The position numbers were made by a program, and so were the translations under genes. A DNA stretch of 64,000 nt from Chamaecyparis obtusa (Eukaryota > Streptophyta > Pinopsida > Cupressales > Cupressaceae): assembly GCA_027943335.1 (NCBI GenBank), contig BSBK01008836.1, positions 745,001 through 809,000 on the forward strand, written 5' to 3'. How positions within the stretch are numbered: the stretch's first letter is position 1; each line of letters starts with the position of its first letter. Positions 43,173-55,922 of this stretch are shown here, in pieces. Under the pieces are notes generated by a model, which made no database searches, was not told the origin of the DNA, and was given only the letters and a program-made list of their open reading frames with translations.

Positions 43173-45299
43173 ACATCATATAAAGGTGTTTTCAAGAAAA
43201 TAAAAAAGGTCGACATCTCCTTCATATGGTGTGCTCAATATATGGCTGGGTAGATGTGGCCAATAGCAGGCAAAGCCCCTTGTCAAAAAATCCCTACTAA
43301 AAATAGGAGCAACAATGGTCTCCTCAGAGTGTCTCAAATACTAGTATAGAGAGATTAGATAGTGTATAATAAGGTTTACTGTCCATTGATGAGGAAGGTA
43401 AGAAAATATTTGAATGAATGGAAGCTGTTCAAAAACAAAGTCTTCATGTTCCAACATGTGATCAGTCAAGTTTGTGTGGATCTTAAGACTGATTTTTGTC
43501 TCATTTGTTAGAATGATCAAGGGTGTAAAGAAGATGGTTAGATAGAGTGGATAGGTATTTTCCTATAATTTCTGCTGATCAAACATTCATTTCTCCTCAC
43601 CATGGATTGAAATCACCTTGCAAGATATTAGAGATAAAAATAGGATGGATTAGCTTTAATTTGAACATGGTTGGATATTCTTCCATTGCTCATAGAGTGA
43701 GTATGATGTATTTCTTTTAAAACTGACTAGAAACTCTCAAGGTTAAGGGTTTTGAAAAGATTTATTCATTTATTTCATCTTAAATTTTGAAAAATTATTA
43801 AAATTTGGATTCTAATAGAATTATTAATTCTCTTTGCAATGCAATAAGTCTCAATTGAAAAGATGGTGTATCTTGGGATAAATTCTAGGCCTTAACTTGA
43901 CTGTCCACTCATTCTAATTGACTGTGATAGTCTAATGCAAGGTTCTGATCAATTACAATCATGATTGAAGTTTTTATGATTGCATAAAGTTGGATTGGGA
44001 AGAAAAAAATAAAATCACTCCCTCTAAAATGTATGAAATGGATTTTTAATGGTCTAGGTACTAGATTTTTAATGATCACTGTTAAACTCCTATATAAACC
44101 ATGATAGTTGCAAGTCTGATTTTTTCTTCTTGTATGTGAAATTGTCTATATGTATTGGGGTCTATTATTGTTGATATTAGATTAGTAAAAGAGCACTATT
44201 GAATGGTTGAAAGAGTCCCAATCATTGTTTCCTGTTGTATTGTTACAACACTAGTTAAGGTGACTATTAGAACTATGATTAGACGGAGTGGTGTAATGAC
44301 ATTCAAACAAATGTTCTACTCAAATATAATTTGATCCCATTTGAATTCATTGTGAGAAGCATGAAAGTGACACTCTGAAAGGTAAATTGGATGGTGGAAG
44401 TCCCTTTCACTAAAGTGCCCTAAAAAGGAATGTATTGTGTCTTTATGTCTGTTAAAAGGAATAATGATTAGTCAGTGGTAGTGATAGTCATAAATGTGAA
44501 GGATTTTCATTTTATTACAATCATTTCTTATCTTGATCATTGGTTATTGGTATTTTATGAGTGAGGAAGTTCCAAGGTTAATAGTTCCTTTGAACCTTGA
44601 ATGCCAAGTTGAAAGGTAACTATCCAAGAAGGGGATCTAGCAGTTTGTGAATATTGACAGTCCATATATTTTAATAATGTAAACGTATCCACCAAATTTA
44701 GTGATACAGGAATAGTCAAATAAACTATACATAAAATGAAAGGAAGGAACTTCAATAGCACTTAGAATGGATGTTAAAACCTTTATAAAACATTTATAAT
44801 GCTAGTACCATCCACAAGAGTAGAATTAGTGATCTGCAGTCAAAAGTTCTAATTTTTCACTAAATTTGTAGGAAACCATTTATTATTTATTGCCAAATTG
44901 ATCATTACATGTAAATATCCTTTTGTCTTCCTCCAAAAGCCTCTTATAGGTGTTAATATGCACTAATAAACTCATTTCTAAATCCTAGACTGACTACAAC
45001 CACCAAACTACCATTTGCTACCATTTGCTTAACTAATCGTTACATTTTAAATTCAAATTTGTTAACTTTTGACATTTTTCTCTTTAGACTCTCCTATCAA
45101 ATCAAAAGGATTTTATTTTCCTTCAATACATAAAATAAGACTTAAAACAACTAATTCCTTGTCATGGTGCTTTCAAATACACTTATTACATATTTTTTAT
45201 TAGATCAATTAGGACATATTGACTTATTGACCTAACCTAATACATCTATGAGCCTTGATGGCTTTATTACATCATTTTAGTTTTCCTTGACCTTGTTTA
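43173..45299. other. Unassigned region, no gene recognised
   Basis: No clear continuation of the PPR gene and no transposon motif was found. A minus-strand frame at 44555-44761 has no resemblance to a known family. The region runs up to the CATCT target duplication of the Tat-like element. Confidence 0.4.
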
Positions 45300-45743
45300 C
45301 ATCTTGTAGACACCTAAATTAGTCCTTTTAACATTAATTAATTTTAATTTAATTAATGACGCCAAATAACATTATAGTTAATTTTTTTAATTAATTATAT
45401 TGGTTGAATTCATCTATTTATTTAATTAAATTTATTTAATTAAATAAATTCACTAATTATAGTATTTGAATTAAATTTAAATACTACCTTTTATAATGTA
45501 TTAAATTTAATTTAATACATGTTCCTCCATATTCCCCTTTTAAATAAATTTTTAATTTATTTAATTCCTTCACATTCTTTATTTCTACTAAACCATGATT
45601 AAATTAAATTTTATTTAATTTAATCCTAAATCCAACCTAGATGCTATCCTACACAAATCACTTTTTGTCTAATAAACCTACTCCCTAATTAGGTAAGGTT
45701 AATTAGGCTAATTTTTGGATTCCTACATCCATTAGTCCTAATT

Positions 45744-45769
45744 ATTTGCTCACACATGTGTGAGCAAAT
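45744..45769. repeat. 26-bp perfect palindrome in Tat-like 5' LTR
   Basis: It is centred on CTCACACATGTGTGAG with outer ATTTG/CAAAT arms. The corresponding palindrome in the 3' LTR is 60828-60853. A shorter form, without the outer arms, recurs later in each LTR near 49857 and 61031. Confidence 0.9.
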
Positions 45770-45925
45770 TTCCAAAAATGACCTTTCCAAAAATTACTAA
45801 AAATTGCACAAATAAGGCCTCTTAAATTTTTGATGACACTTCTTACACCTTCTAAAATGGTGAAAATAGACTTTTTCACTTACACATCTCTTACACACAC
45901 TTACACATGTACTTGAAGTACACAT

Positions 45926-46883
45926 TGACATAGACCAAGGTGAGAAGGATCCAATTAAGGACAGTCCAAACCTTGCAGCTTCAGAATTACACAGTGAAAA
46001 TACACAACACAACAAATAACACAAAAATTGTTTCAAGTAATTTTCATTAACATGCCCAGCTATAAGGCCTTCCGGGTTAGGGCCAATTATAATCAGAAAC
46101 AATTCTCCAAGATCCACACACAAATCTAATGCAACCTCAGCTAGTTCATCTCTAAAGATAATTAGAAGCTAATGGAAACCCTAAGGTAGATCTAAACTTG
46201 ATCTTGCAAGCCTCCAAGAAATCTCTTTGTTCCCAAGTGTGCAAACCACTAGCTCTACAATTACAAACTATCAGATAGAAATTTGATCTACAAGATCATG
46301 CAAGATCTTTTCCACAACTTTGCCAAATCTAGCTTTCTAGCATCACTAAACTAGTATTCTGGATTTGCTAAGTCCCCCTCCTAAACATCTACCCAAACAC
46401 CCCTTAAATACTAATCATCAGCCACAAGTCAACTGGATGAAACCCTTAACTCCTCCTAACAAATATTAAATGCCATACAAGTTGGTTTACAAATTGTATA
46501 CAAACATTTAATTCAACATGTCAGTCTCCAAATCCACTTAGGAGAATCCAACAAAAGATACAAACAATAAATGTACCAAGTTAGCCCAACAAATCAAATA
46601 GAACTCTAGTCGGTAAGCCAGAACTATCAAGCAATAGTGAAATAACTAAGCACGCCAAGCATTGCCAAGCACTAGTGTCAACTGAGCACTGTAGGCATCA
46701 CCGAGTAACACTTTCACCAAGTGCCAAAGACTACTGAGTTCCTTTAGTGATCGAGATTCCTTTAATGACCGAGGCCATCGGTCAAGTCTGCAACTGAGTA
46801 ACACCAACCAAAATAAAAACACCCATGCAATTTCACCAAGAACAAAGAATGCCCCTACCTCAACCTTGGATACCCCTGCATCA
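45926..46883 (-). repeat. E4 3' LTR
   Basis: From TGACATAGACCAAGG (TGATGCAGACC in the partner) to ACCCCTGCATCA. It contains several ACTGAGT and ACCGAG motifs around 46680-46800. A minus-strand open frame near its inner end is shared with the partner LTR and is not a gene. Confidence 0.92.
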
Positions 46884-47066
46884 GACACCCCAGGTTCCAA
46901 AAGATGTTCATATGTGAGAAGAACATCTTCCAGGGTTCAGCACATAAACCCCAAACTGGTTCTTCACATACAATTCCTCCATCTTCTCAGCTTGCATATT
47001 CTCCCACTTCAATTTCCTCTATCTCTTCAAGTCTTTTGTAGACAACATACAGGTTAGTTCTCCAAA

Positions 47067-47600
47067 CTAATCATTCATTTTCTTTGGATCTACCAACTCA
47101 ACTCGACTACCAATACTCAAGATTTTCCCACCGAGCATTGTATCCATCAAAGGCATCCATGAAAACTTCCTTTCATCCTTCTCAATAGTAAACACATTCT
47201 TCACACAATCATAAATAGCTCTACAATCATATTGCCAAGGTCTAATGAGGAATATATCACAACTATTCATCTTCACAATGTCACATAACACAAGATCCTT
47301 ATACTGGCCAATCTGAACATGAATGAAGCATTGTTCTCTAACTTCCAGAGCATGATCATCTTGCAACTAGCCAATCTGATAAGGATGTGGATGTTTCATT
47401 CTATTCAAACCAAGTTTCCTAACCATGTCCTCAACAACAAGGTTATCTATACTACCACTGTCAACAATTACATCACAAATTTTACCTTCGGACTTGTATT
47501 AGGTCCTAAACAAATTACTCCTCTGACAAGGTTCCTCCTTTGTACTGAGCAATGTTCACCAAAGAAGCAAGTTCTCTGATTTAGGTTCATTCTGAATGTT
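47067..47600 (-). pseudogene. E4 protease relic
   Basis: The active site reads VDSGSIDN with the D-S-G codons at 47454-47462, followed by LVVEDMVRKLGLNRMKHPHP, YQIGWLQDDHALEVREQCF, and, in frame 47067-47366, GQYKDLVLCDIVKMNSCDIF and RPWQYDCRAIYD. This is the Ty3/Gypsy retropepsin. The usual sequence then continues to RT; here it ends about 180 bases before the 3' LTR. Confidence 0.88.
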
Positions 47601-48617
47601 CTCATTTACCATAGTAGTTTGTCGATCAACCTTCTTTTGTGTGCACTCAAAAGAAGGATGTCCTTCCTCTCCACAGTTATGGAAAGTAACCTTAAAGATA
47701 ACTCTACTATCTTCTTCTTTGGTTCCACAAGTTTCAGTTCATCTTCTGCATCAGTTGGTTTATCCTTCATCGAGTGATCAATTCTCCTTCCCTTGGGAAT
47801 TACCAGGTTGTTTCCTCTTCAACTTATCTTCTACCTTCAAAGCATACTGATAAGCATCTTTAACAGAATCAATCTTCAACATACCAAGCTCATCCTAAAT
47901 ATTGAATCTCGGACCATTCACATACCGAGCTACCTTTTCCTTACCAAGTTCTCTATGTCCAGACCGAATAGTAAGCTTGTAGAATTTGGTATAATCCTCA
48001 ACAAAAAATTCCTTTTACTTCATATTCTATAGTTTCTTAAACAAGTCAAGCTCATAGTCAACTGGTATGAACTTAGCTTTCAATTTTGTCACCATCAACC
48101 TCCACTGATTGATCTTCATTTCACCTTCATCTTCTCTATCTCTTTGTAGTTATTTCCACCAAAGAGCAACATGTCCTTTCAACTGAGTCTATGCTAATCT
48201 CACCCAAAGAGGATATTCAATTTCTTCCAGCTCAAAGAAATCTTCAAGTTCACCAATCCAATCAATCAGATTGTCAGGCTTCAAAGTACTAGAAAAAGTA
48301 GAAACTTCCATTTAGTAACTACTAAACTGAGTACTAGATCTATGCAACTGAGTAGTTCTATCTTCATCAGATCTATCCCTCTGATCATCACCACTAGATC
48401 CAGCAGGTTCAAATTCTTCAACAACTTCTTCATAGCCATCCTCAGTACCAACATTCTGAGGTATACCGACAACAACTCTCATGATCTCGGTGACCATGTC
48501 ATTCTTCATTAATTCCATCTTAGATCTAAAATCTACTTTCACCTTCTCTATGAATCGGGATTCCACAGTATCACAAAGATCATAAATAACTCTAGGTTCC
48601 AATCTTCTCGGAGGCAT
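47601..48617 (-). pseudogene. E4 gag relic
   Basis: It starts MPPRRLEPRVIYDLCDTVES at 48617. The reading continues with KPDNLIDWIGELEDFFELEE near 48250, TQLKGHVALWWK near 48170, WRLMVTKLKAKFIPVDYELD near 48080, the classic Ty3/Gypsy capsid, and a zinc knuckle near 47670 reading FHNCGEEGHPSFEC with the first Cys lost. Several stops and frame changes. Its closest relative in the window is Gypsy-2 gag. Confidence 0.88.
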
Positions 48618-48856
48618 CCTTAAAGATATGCAAAAACAAAACCCTCTGCAAAAAACCCTCATCGACCACCTTGTGACAATATCCAAGTTGTGTATAAGTT
48701 AGATCACAATCTACAACCTTGCAAAAAACTAGGGCACAATTTAAAAAGTTCAGTGCCACAGATCTACAACCAAGATCATATGATCTTTTCACCAACAAGA
48801 TCAACTTCACAAGAATAGCCTTGCTAGATTAACCTTCACTCCACAAGATTAACTCT

Positions 48857-48868
48857 TCTCTGATACCA
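48857..48868 (-). other. E4 primer-binding site
   Basis: The minus strand reads TGGTATCAGAGA, an initiator tRNA-Met complement two bases from the 5' LTR. Confidence 0.88.
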
Positions 48869-48870
48869 CC

Positions 48871-49828
48871 TGATGCAGACCAAGGTGAGAAGGATCCAAT
48901 TAAGGACAGTCCAAACCTTGTAGCTTTAGAATTACATAGTGGAAATACACAACACAACAAATAACACAACAATTGTTTCAAGTAATTTGCACTAACATGC
49001 CCAGCTGTAAGGCCTTCTAGGTTAGGGCCAATTACAATAAAAAATAATTCTACAAGATCCACACATAGATCCAATACAACCTTAGCTAGTTCAGCTCTTA
49101 AGACAATCAGAAGCTGATGAAAACCCTAAGGTAGATCTAAACTTGAGCTCACAAGCCTCCAAACAATCTCCTTGTTTCCAAGTGTGCAAACCATTAGCTC
49201 TAAAAGTACAAACTATTAGATAGAAATCTAATCTGCAAGATTATGCAAGATCTTTTCCACAACTTTTCCAACTCTAGCTTTCTAGCACCACTAAACTAGT
49301 ATTCTAGATCTACTAAGTCCCCCTCCTAAACATCTACCCAAACACCCCTTAAAGACTAATCATTAGCCACAAGTCAGTTGGATGAAACCCTTATCTCCTC
49401 CTAACAAATATTAAATACCATACAAGTCAGCTTACAAATTGTATACAAACATTTAATTCAACATGTTGGCCTCTAGATCCACTTAGGAGAATCCAAGAAA
49501 AGATAAAAATAATAAATGTACCAAGTTGGCCCAAAAAATCACATAGAACTCCAGTCGATAAGCCAGAACTACCGAGAAACAATGAAATAACTGAGCACAC
49601 CAAGCATCGCTGAGCACTAGTGTCGAATGAGCACCGTAGGCATTATCGAGTAACACTTTCACTAAGTGCCAAAGACTACCGAGTTTCTTCAGTGACCGAG
49701 CTTCCTTCAATGACCGAGGCCATCGGTCAAGGCTACAACTAAGTAACACTGGCCAAAATACAAACAACCATGTAGTGTCACCAAGGACAAAGAATGCCCC
49801 TACCTCAACCTTGGATGCCCCTGCATCA
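48871..49828 (-). repeat. E4 5' LTR
   Basis: TGATGCAGACCAAGG to GCCCCTGCATCA, 958 bases, same length as its partner, followed by CACAT. Four ACCGAG motifs lie between 49570 and 49725. Confidence 0.93.
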
Positions 49829-50495
49829 CACATTGACCTTTCACATCCCAAGTTTCTCACACATGTGTGAGTAAGTCTTGGACTTTGCATGGCTTATGTG
49901 TCTCCTTGGTGGCACCTATGTGGATTCCACATAGATGCCACCTCACCCTAGCCCTCCAAAATCCTATAAATAAGACCCTTTTCTCAAGAAAAATTTATTC
50001 CTTTTTGCATTAGAGTTATTATACTATTATATGCTTAGAATTGTTCTTAGAGTTTTTACCAACCATTTGGTAGTCGTTAGATTTTCATTATAGACTTAGT
50101 TTCATTCCGTGCTTTTAGCTTCATTCATTTTTATCACTTACATGCCATAGAGCTTGAGGATTGGTTTCATAGCTCCTCCTTGAGCTTCTTTAGCCTCTTG
50201 CATTTGAGTGCTTGAGAGTTTCTTTTATAGCTTCTTCTTGAGCATCTCAAATCTTCATTATACTTGCATTTATAGTGGGATCCATACTTGTGTTGGGAAA
50301 GCATACCCACAACCTCTCTAAGAGCTTAAATCAAGCAAGTCTTGGGTGCAGTTGTTTCATGCTTATCCGAGGTTATGGTGAAAATTAATGTTTTTACAAG
50401 TTTATGAACATGTTAGAATAGATTGATTATGCTCTTTATTGTTAACATTTGCATGTTTGAACTTGTTCTTAATAGGTGAATTTTCATCATATACA

Positions 50496-50520
50496 TTTTG
50501 GCATGCCCAATGGGAGCCAC
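50496..50520 (+). other. Tat-like element primer-site region
   Basis: TTTTGGCATGCCCAATGGGA directly follows the 5' LTR. The form TTGGCxxGCCCxxTGGGA recalls the junction in plant Tat elements (compared from memory). The exact primer tRNA was not assigned. Confidence 0.6.
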
Positions 50521-50580
50521 AATCCCATTTACTAACTATTTCACTTGATTTTGTGAAGGTTTCCCATAAATTTTCCAGAC

Positions 50581-51042
50581 AAGCATCTCCATACGACCAG
50601 AGGTGTCTCTGCCTAGAAATAGGTGTCTCTACACATAGGTGTCTCTACTTATAAATAGGCGTCTCTGCCAGAAAGAGTTTTCTCTCCTTTTAGTTTGTTT
50701 TAATCAACAAAACTTCTATTTGGAAATCACATTAAGGCTAATGATCATTAGTAAAACACCTAACTATATTTGCAAATGAAGAAAAATACATGAACTAATA
50801 AAACCTTTGTTTTTGTCCAGATAGGTGTCTCTGCATACACACAGGTGTCTCTGTTAGAAGAGGGAGTTTTCCTTTGTGTTATTTTTAAAGCTGATTAAGT
50901 AAAGTTTTTTTTGACATAATAAGGTTAAAAATCATTGCACTTTTTCCATTATAAACCTTTTTATGCATTTAAGACTTAATGAGAGGATTAAACTTTCAAA
51001 CATTGGTGTTTAACTTTTGGTTTTGTGCAGACAGGCGTCTCT
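50581..51042 (+). repeat. Dispersed AGGYGTCTCT repeats in the 5' leader of the Tat-like element
   Basis: Seven copies of AGGTGTCTCT or AGGCGTCTCT occur at 50601, 50621, 50637, 50657, 50823, 50843 and 51033, plus a related AGCATCTCCATAC at 50582. Spacing is 16-20 bases inside clusters. The leader between LTR and gag (50496-53043) is otherwise without clear genes; a broken frame from ATG 52160 to about 52393 has no recognised domain. Confidence 0.8.
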
Positions 51043-53043
51043 GTCTGATTTCTACATGTTTCTATAGTTTCTTTCAATTTGAGTTTTCTGATCTAAGTTT
51101 TTTGGAAGATACTAACATTTTGTGACCAAGAGTTGAACATTCTAAGACTACTAATTCATTTGTTTTATAGGACGTTGTTAGAAGACCAAACACATTAAAC
51201 TACTCACTAAGGTTGTTTTGTAGGTTTCCAAGGAGATTCAATCAAACATTATGTTTTCTTAATGATTTCTTAGGCACTTAGAATTAAATAGGAAGTTTAT
51301 TCTCTTGATAATGATTCATTAGCTAGGGGATTATGCTCTTTTCTCCAAGTGAGAAAATTAGAAACCCAGAACCTTTTGAATTGTTGTCTTAAAGAAAAGA
51401 CTTGGAATTGAACATCTATTTGGTGTGTTTGGGAGATAACCTCATTGGATAGGAGATTATGCTCTTTTCCCCTTGAGGGAAAATTAGAAATCTAGACTCC
51501 TTCTTGGGGCCAATCCATGCATTTATTTTCAATCCTTTAGATGGGCCTACCGGTGAGGTAAAAAGCTCCCAGGAATGACCTACGTGAGAACAAGGTGTAA
51601 ACCCACTATTCCAACTCACATTAATGAAATTTTCTTTTTGGGTTTAAAGCCTCAGAAGATGGATGACATTTGAGCTTATACACGACTCTCACCTAACATT
51701 TATTAGGGCCTCATGGTCTCAATCATGTTTACATGACTACTTGTGCCAAGGTGCTTTGTGGGGCTATATGTCCTAGTCGCGCTTGCACAGACACAAAGAG
51801 TGTGTTAGAATGAAGATCCTTACTAAAAGCCATTAGTTAGAAGCCACCCAGTTCACCTCCAAAAGGTTGAGAATCTGCATGTGAGGAGAATAGTAATCTC
51901 CCCAAGATACTCACCATATCAAGCCCCCTTCAATGTTAACACTTTGATAATACGACATCATGGAGCCATTGCATGCTTGGTGATGGCCATAGTCTAAGGA
52001 GTTGTTGGGTTTGTTCCTAAGTCAGTGAGAAAAGGTTTTCAATCTCAGCCAACTTCCTTTTAGGGATAAAGAGTGTTCTTGTTACTTTCATTGCAAAAAA
52101 TAAATCCATACACTTGAATCCATACATCATTTGATCTATCAAGATATTTTCCTCAAGTCATGACTGATAGTGTTAAACATAAGAAAGAAAAACTCTTAGT
52201 TGCATGAGTCAATAGAGAGAAGAAAATTGTTGATCAAAAGACTAGAGCCAACCAATCTTATTTGAAACCCATTCGAGAATTTCTAGAGGCTGCTAAGAAA
52301 TTAGATAAAATTGTTTACAACAATCGAGTTGCTAATTTTGTTTCCAAGAACAAAGTGAACATGGCCTTTGTCACTTTGGAATCATATGAATAAGTACCTT
52401 TGAACTTCATTCTCCATCCTCTTCAAGTCATTCATCCCTTTCTCATCTTTTAAACACCCCTTTCTTCATCCACATTCCAAAACATTAGGAGCATTAATCA
52501 GAATCTTGGACTTTAAATCAAAATCAGATCAATCCATCTTTCACACCTTCATCAAGCCATAGGATGAAAGAATCATTCCAATAGTGTCTAATAGACCTTA
52601 ATTCCAAAGAAAACATTAATCCCTTACTACTTTGAGAACCGAGTTTTTCTCTAGTAGTCTTAATCTAGTCCTATCTTGTTTGGGGATCATCAGTCTATCA
52701 CCCAAACAAAAGAAGACTTTAAAGCAAAACCAATCTTATGTCTGTACAATCACAAGGTCTTGTTTCACCTAGGTTTTTTCCAAACCTTTAAATCCAATCA
52801 ATCCTTGAGGCTTAGTTCCTATTTAATCCAATCAAATTAGTCCAATCATGAATCAAATCCAATTCAATCAATCCAATCAATCATCAAGACTTAATAATTA
52901 GTCCAAGTTGTTCCTAGTTCACTAGATCCTTTTCTTTCCATACCTCATCAACTATTCGCCCTTCTTCAATTCAACCATCCTAAGGTCACTCATGCATGGT
53001 ACTTATGCAATCACAAGAAAATATAATACAAGAATCTCTCATC

Positions 53044-54558
53044 ATGGATAATGATCAAGAAACTATCTATCAAGAAGACTTTAATGACGAAGAATAACCT
53101 CGAATGGAATCTGACACAATAATACCCAAAAGTGTTAGTGCCAATCCATGAGCTAAATAATTCTTTGCGGATCCTAACAACTTAAGCTTAGTGGAAGACC
53201 TAATCCAAGCCAACAATTCCAACATCTTCATGAATCTTATCCAAAGGGGTGTTACCCTCTCTGATAATTTTGATGAAACTTTGCTTGAGAATAATTTGAT
53301 TCGAACCAAAAAAAGCAAAGTAGCACCCATAATGCCATCAACATCTGATAACACAACTCAACCTCCCCCTAATACACTTGAATTAATCTAACAACTTCTA
53401 AACAAGCCTAACTCAAACAATGGGGTGAGTAATGATGGTTTAAGTGCAGGATGTGTACCCAAACCACAACTAGGGTCCTCAGAATGATGCTCTGCTTCTA
53501 TTTTCTCAAAGCCTAGTGGAGTCCTAAAAAATCAAAATTCTGCACAAACAAACAACACCAATCAATGACATAACACTAATCTTCCCCTCTAGGGGGACAT
53601 AATGCATCATCAGGAGGAGGAACACATTAAGCCCATACAATCACCACTAATCCTCTTGAATTAGTCCAACAAATTGATGAGCTCAAAGGGATGATGTTGG
53701 CTATGTAGAAAGGCGGGAAGAAGGAATTTTTTTTTGTAGAAATATGTCCTTATCCTTTTGACAAATCAATCACTCTCCAACCATTCCCCATCAATTTTGA
53801 AATGCCAAAGTTTGATAAATATAAGGGAGACTCATGCCTTGTGCAACATATCAAGGAATTTTATGTAGTAGCACAAGAAGTTTTCCACCATGATCATCTT
53901 CTCCTAAGACTCTTCACTAGGAGTCTTGGAGGACTAGCCTTAGAGTGGTTATTGAAGCTCCCTCTGGAGTCCATTTCCACCTTCCATGATCTCATGGAAA
54001 AATTTGTTACACAATTATAACATGGAACATCAAGCATCCCTCAGCGATTTGTGTAACATGAAACAAAGAAATGGAGAAACCTTTACCAATTTTCTCTAAA
54101 GATGGTGACATCTCGCCAATCGCATGCCTTGGAAAATCCCTGATTCACATCTAGTTGATATCTTTACTAAAAATTTGGTTATAGAAATGTCATTTTAGAT
54201 GAAGATGGCTGCCCCAGATTCCTTTGAGCCAATCATTAAAAAGGGGAAGTCTATTGAAGATGGACTTCTAATGAAAGAAGCAATTAAACACTATACCCCT
54301 AATTCATCTAGCAATACTAGTGATAAACCCAAGTTTTGGTCTAAGAAAAAAGGTGTTGTTATTGATGGAGTGACAGATGCTAAACACATCCAAAATGTTC
54401 AAGCATCTAATAATAGTAACCAAGGCAATTACAACAAAAATGATCAAAACAATTGTAACAGTAATCAAACCAATTTGAATAATCAATACAATCAGAATAA
54501 TTCGAATAACCAGAATCAAAATCAAGGATCTAGTTATCGTGGCTCTCTATTCTCATGA
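53044..54558 (+). pseudogene. Tat-like element gag relic
   Basis: The N-terminal part starts at ATG 53044 (MDNDQETIYQEDFNDEE) and carries EDLIQANNSNIFMNLIQRGV. A frameshift follows, then the capsid core: ITLQPFPINFEMPKFDKYKG, CLVQHIKEFYVVAQEVF, LLLRLFTRSLGGLALEWLLK, TFHDLMEKFVTQL (53802-54020). After another frame change, 54199-54558 has an Asn/Gln-rich low-complexity tail. The FDKYKG...HIKEF...SLGGLALEW pattern is that of plant Gypsy gag, Tat style. Confidence 0.85.
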
Positions 54559-54630
54559 TATAACAACAACAACAACAACAATCGACAACAATAATGATGA
54601 CAATTTACATAGCTAGCATATTCTCTTGAT

Positions 54631-55730
54631 GTGATCTTTCGACATCTAGTCAATCAAGGGATGATGGTTTACCCTAACACCGGGCCTTTTAATGAAAATC
54701 AACCCAAACCCAACTGGTATAAGGATAATGAATACTATGATTATCATAGCATAAATTGGCATGAGATTAAAAAATGCATGAAGTTTCATCATTTTGTGCA
54801 AGATTTGATTGATGATGGTAAAATTGAAGTAGAAGGACAAAATTCCTCTACTTCTAATACCAAGCTAAACATGTATTCAAAACCTTTTCCAGAATATAAT
54901 AAAAAAAATGCATCCACATCCAAGGGCTTTTCTTATGATTATTCAACAAAAAAAATCTCAGGGGATGAACGCACTTGTGGAAAATTAGCTGAAAATGATG
55001 TCTGTAGTTTTGACTCATTGTGTGGCTATATTGAACAACCTGACACTTATGTAAACACATTGACTTTAAAGAGTGTAGATTGCAATGTTACTACTCGCTG
55101 CCCTCACGTAACTGTACAAGATATTGTCAATCCACCTATTGTGGACCCACCTACTGCACCATCTATGTCGACATGACCTACATTGCATTATGTCTTGCTT
55201 TCCCAACTGAAGAAGACCCCTGCATAGATATCCATACTAGAGATTTTACATACATCCCCCATTCATAACATAAAGAGGTCCTTGAGAATGCCCTAACTGA
55301 GTCTCGCATCCCATAAAATATCAATGCCTCTCAATTTCAAGCAATGATTGGAAATTTGGCTACCCAACAACACTTGGTTTTCACCAACAAAGATTTTTGA
55401 GTTCTTGAACCCCATCATAATAAGCCCCTGCATATCCAAGCCACCATCCATAACACCCAAATCAAAAGAGTCCTTATAAACAATGGATCCGGTCTGAATC
55501 TTTGTACTTTAAGCATGATCTGTAATATCAGTCTTTCTAAGGACCTTGTTGATGTAAATAAGAGAATAAAAATAAAAGCATATGATGATAGAGAAAGGGT
55601 GAGTAAAGGTATCATTGCACTCCCCTTACAAGTGGGCCCAACCCTTATTGAAACTACTTGTCAAGTGCTTGATCTAGATCTACCCTATAATATCCTTTTG
55701 GGTAGACCATGGACATGCGCTATCTGAAGT
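54631..55730 (+). pseudogene. Tat-like element zinc-binding region and protease relic
   Basis: 54631-55176 contains YYDYHSINWHEIKKCMKFHH then VQDLIDDGKIEVEG, a decayed form of the C-x-YH...GH..xxC motif and dimer helix found after Tat gag. The protease near 55460-55727 has KRVLINNGSGLNLC, where the catalytic Asp of DGG/DSG is Asn, and ends DLPYNILLGRPWTCAI, the conserved C-terminal retropepsin block. The lost Asp means no activity. Frames shift between the two parts. Confidence 0.82.
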
Positions 55731-55922
55731 GTCCCATCTACATTTCACCAGTGTTTAAAATTCCCACATCATGGAGCTGAAATAACCATCCCAGGAGATC
55801 ATGAACCCTTCAAGTATTGCAAGAGACTGGAAGGAAAGAAATCAAACTATCATCCACTAAATGAATATGTTCATCCTATTCCATAAGAAACTCCCATCCA
55901 ACACACTTATTCTAAAGAAAAG

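Larger units (their letters stand above)
45926..49828 (-). mobile_element. E4, short Ty3/Gypsy-type element with gag and protease only
   Basis: Bounded by target duplication CACAT (45921-45925 and 49829-49833). Two 958-bp LTRs have TGATGCAG/CTGCATCA ends. The interior is only 1,987 bases: primer site, gag, zinc knuckle and protease on the minus strand, with no room for or trace of RT, RNase H or integrase. The gag and protease are of the Ty3/Gypsy type also seen in Gypsy-2. It fits the class of non-autonomous terminal-repeat gag-only elements. It is inserted in the Tat-like 5' LTR. Confidence 0.92.
45305..50495 (+). repeat. Tat-like element 5' LTR, interrupted by E4
   Basis: The LTR pieces are 45305-45925 and 49829-50495 (about 1.28 kb). 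They match 60439-61669, which shows the uninterrupted sequence GTACACATTGACCTTTCAC at the insertion point. The first 300 bases are a run of AATTAATTTAATT-like sequence. The left copy has about 50 bases near 45440-45530 that the right copy lacks. CTCACACATGTGTGAG occurs in both pieces. Confidence 0.92.

Noticed and set aside
46646..46900. Minus-strand frame with a hydrophobic segment, similar to one at 49483-49890
   Set aside because: Both are within the E4 LTR ends; shared because LTRs are copies.
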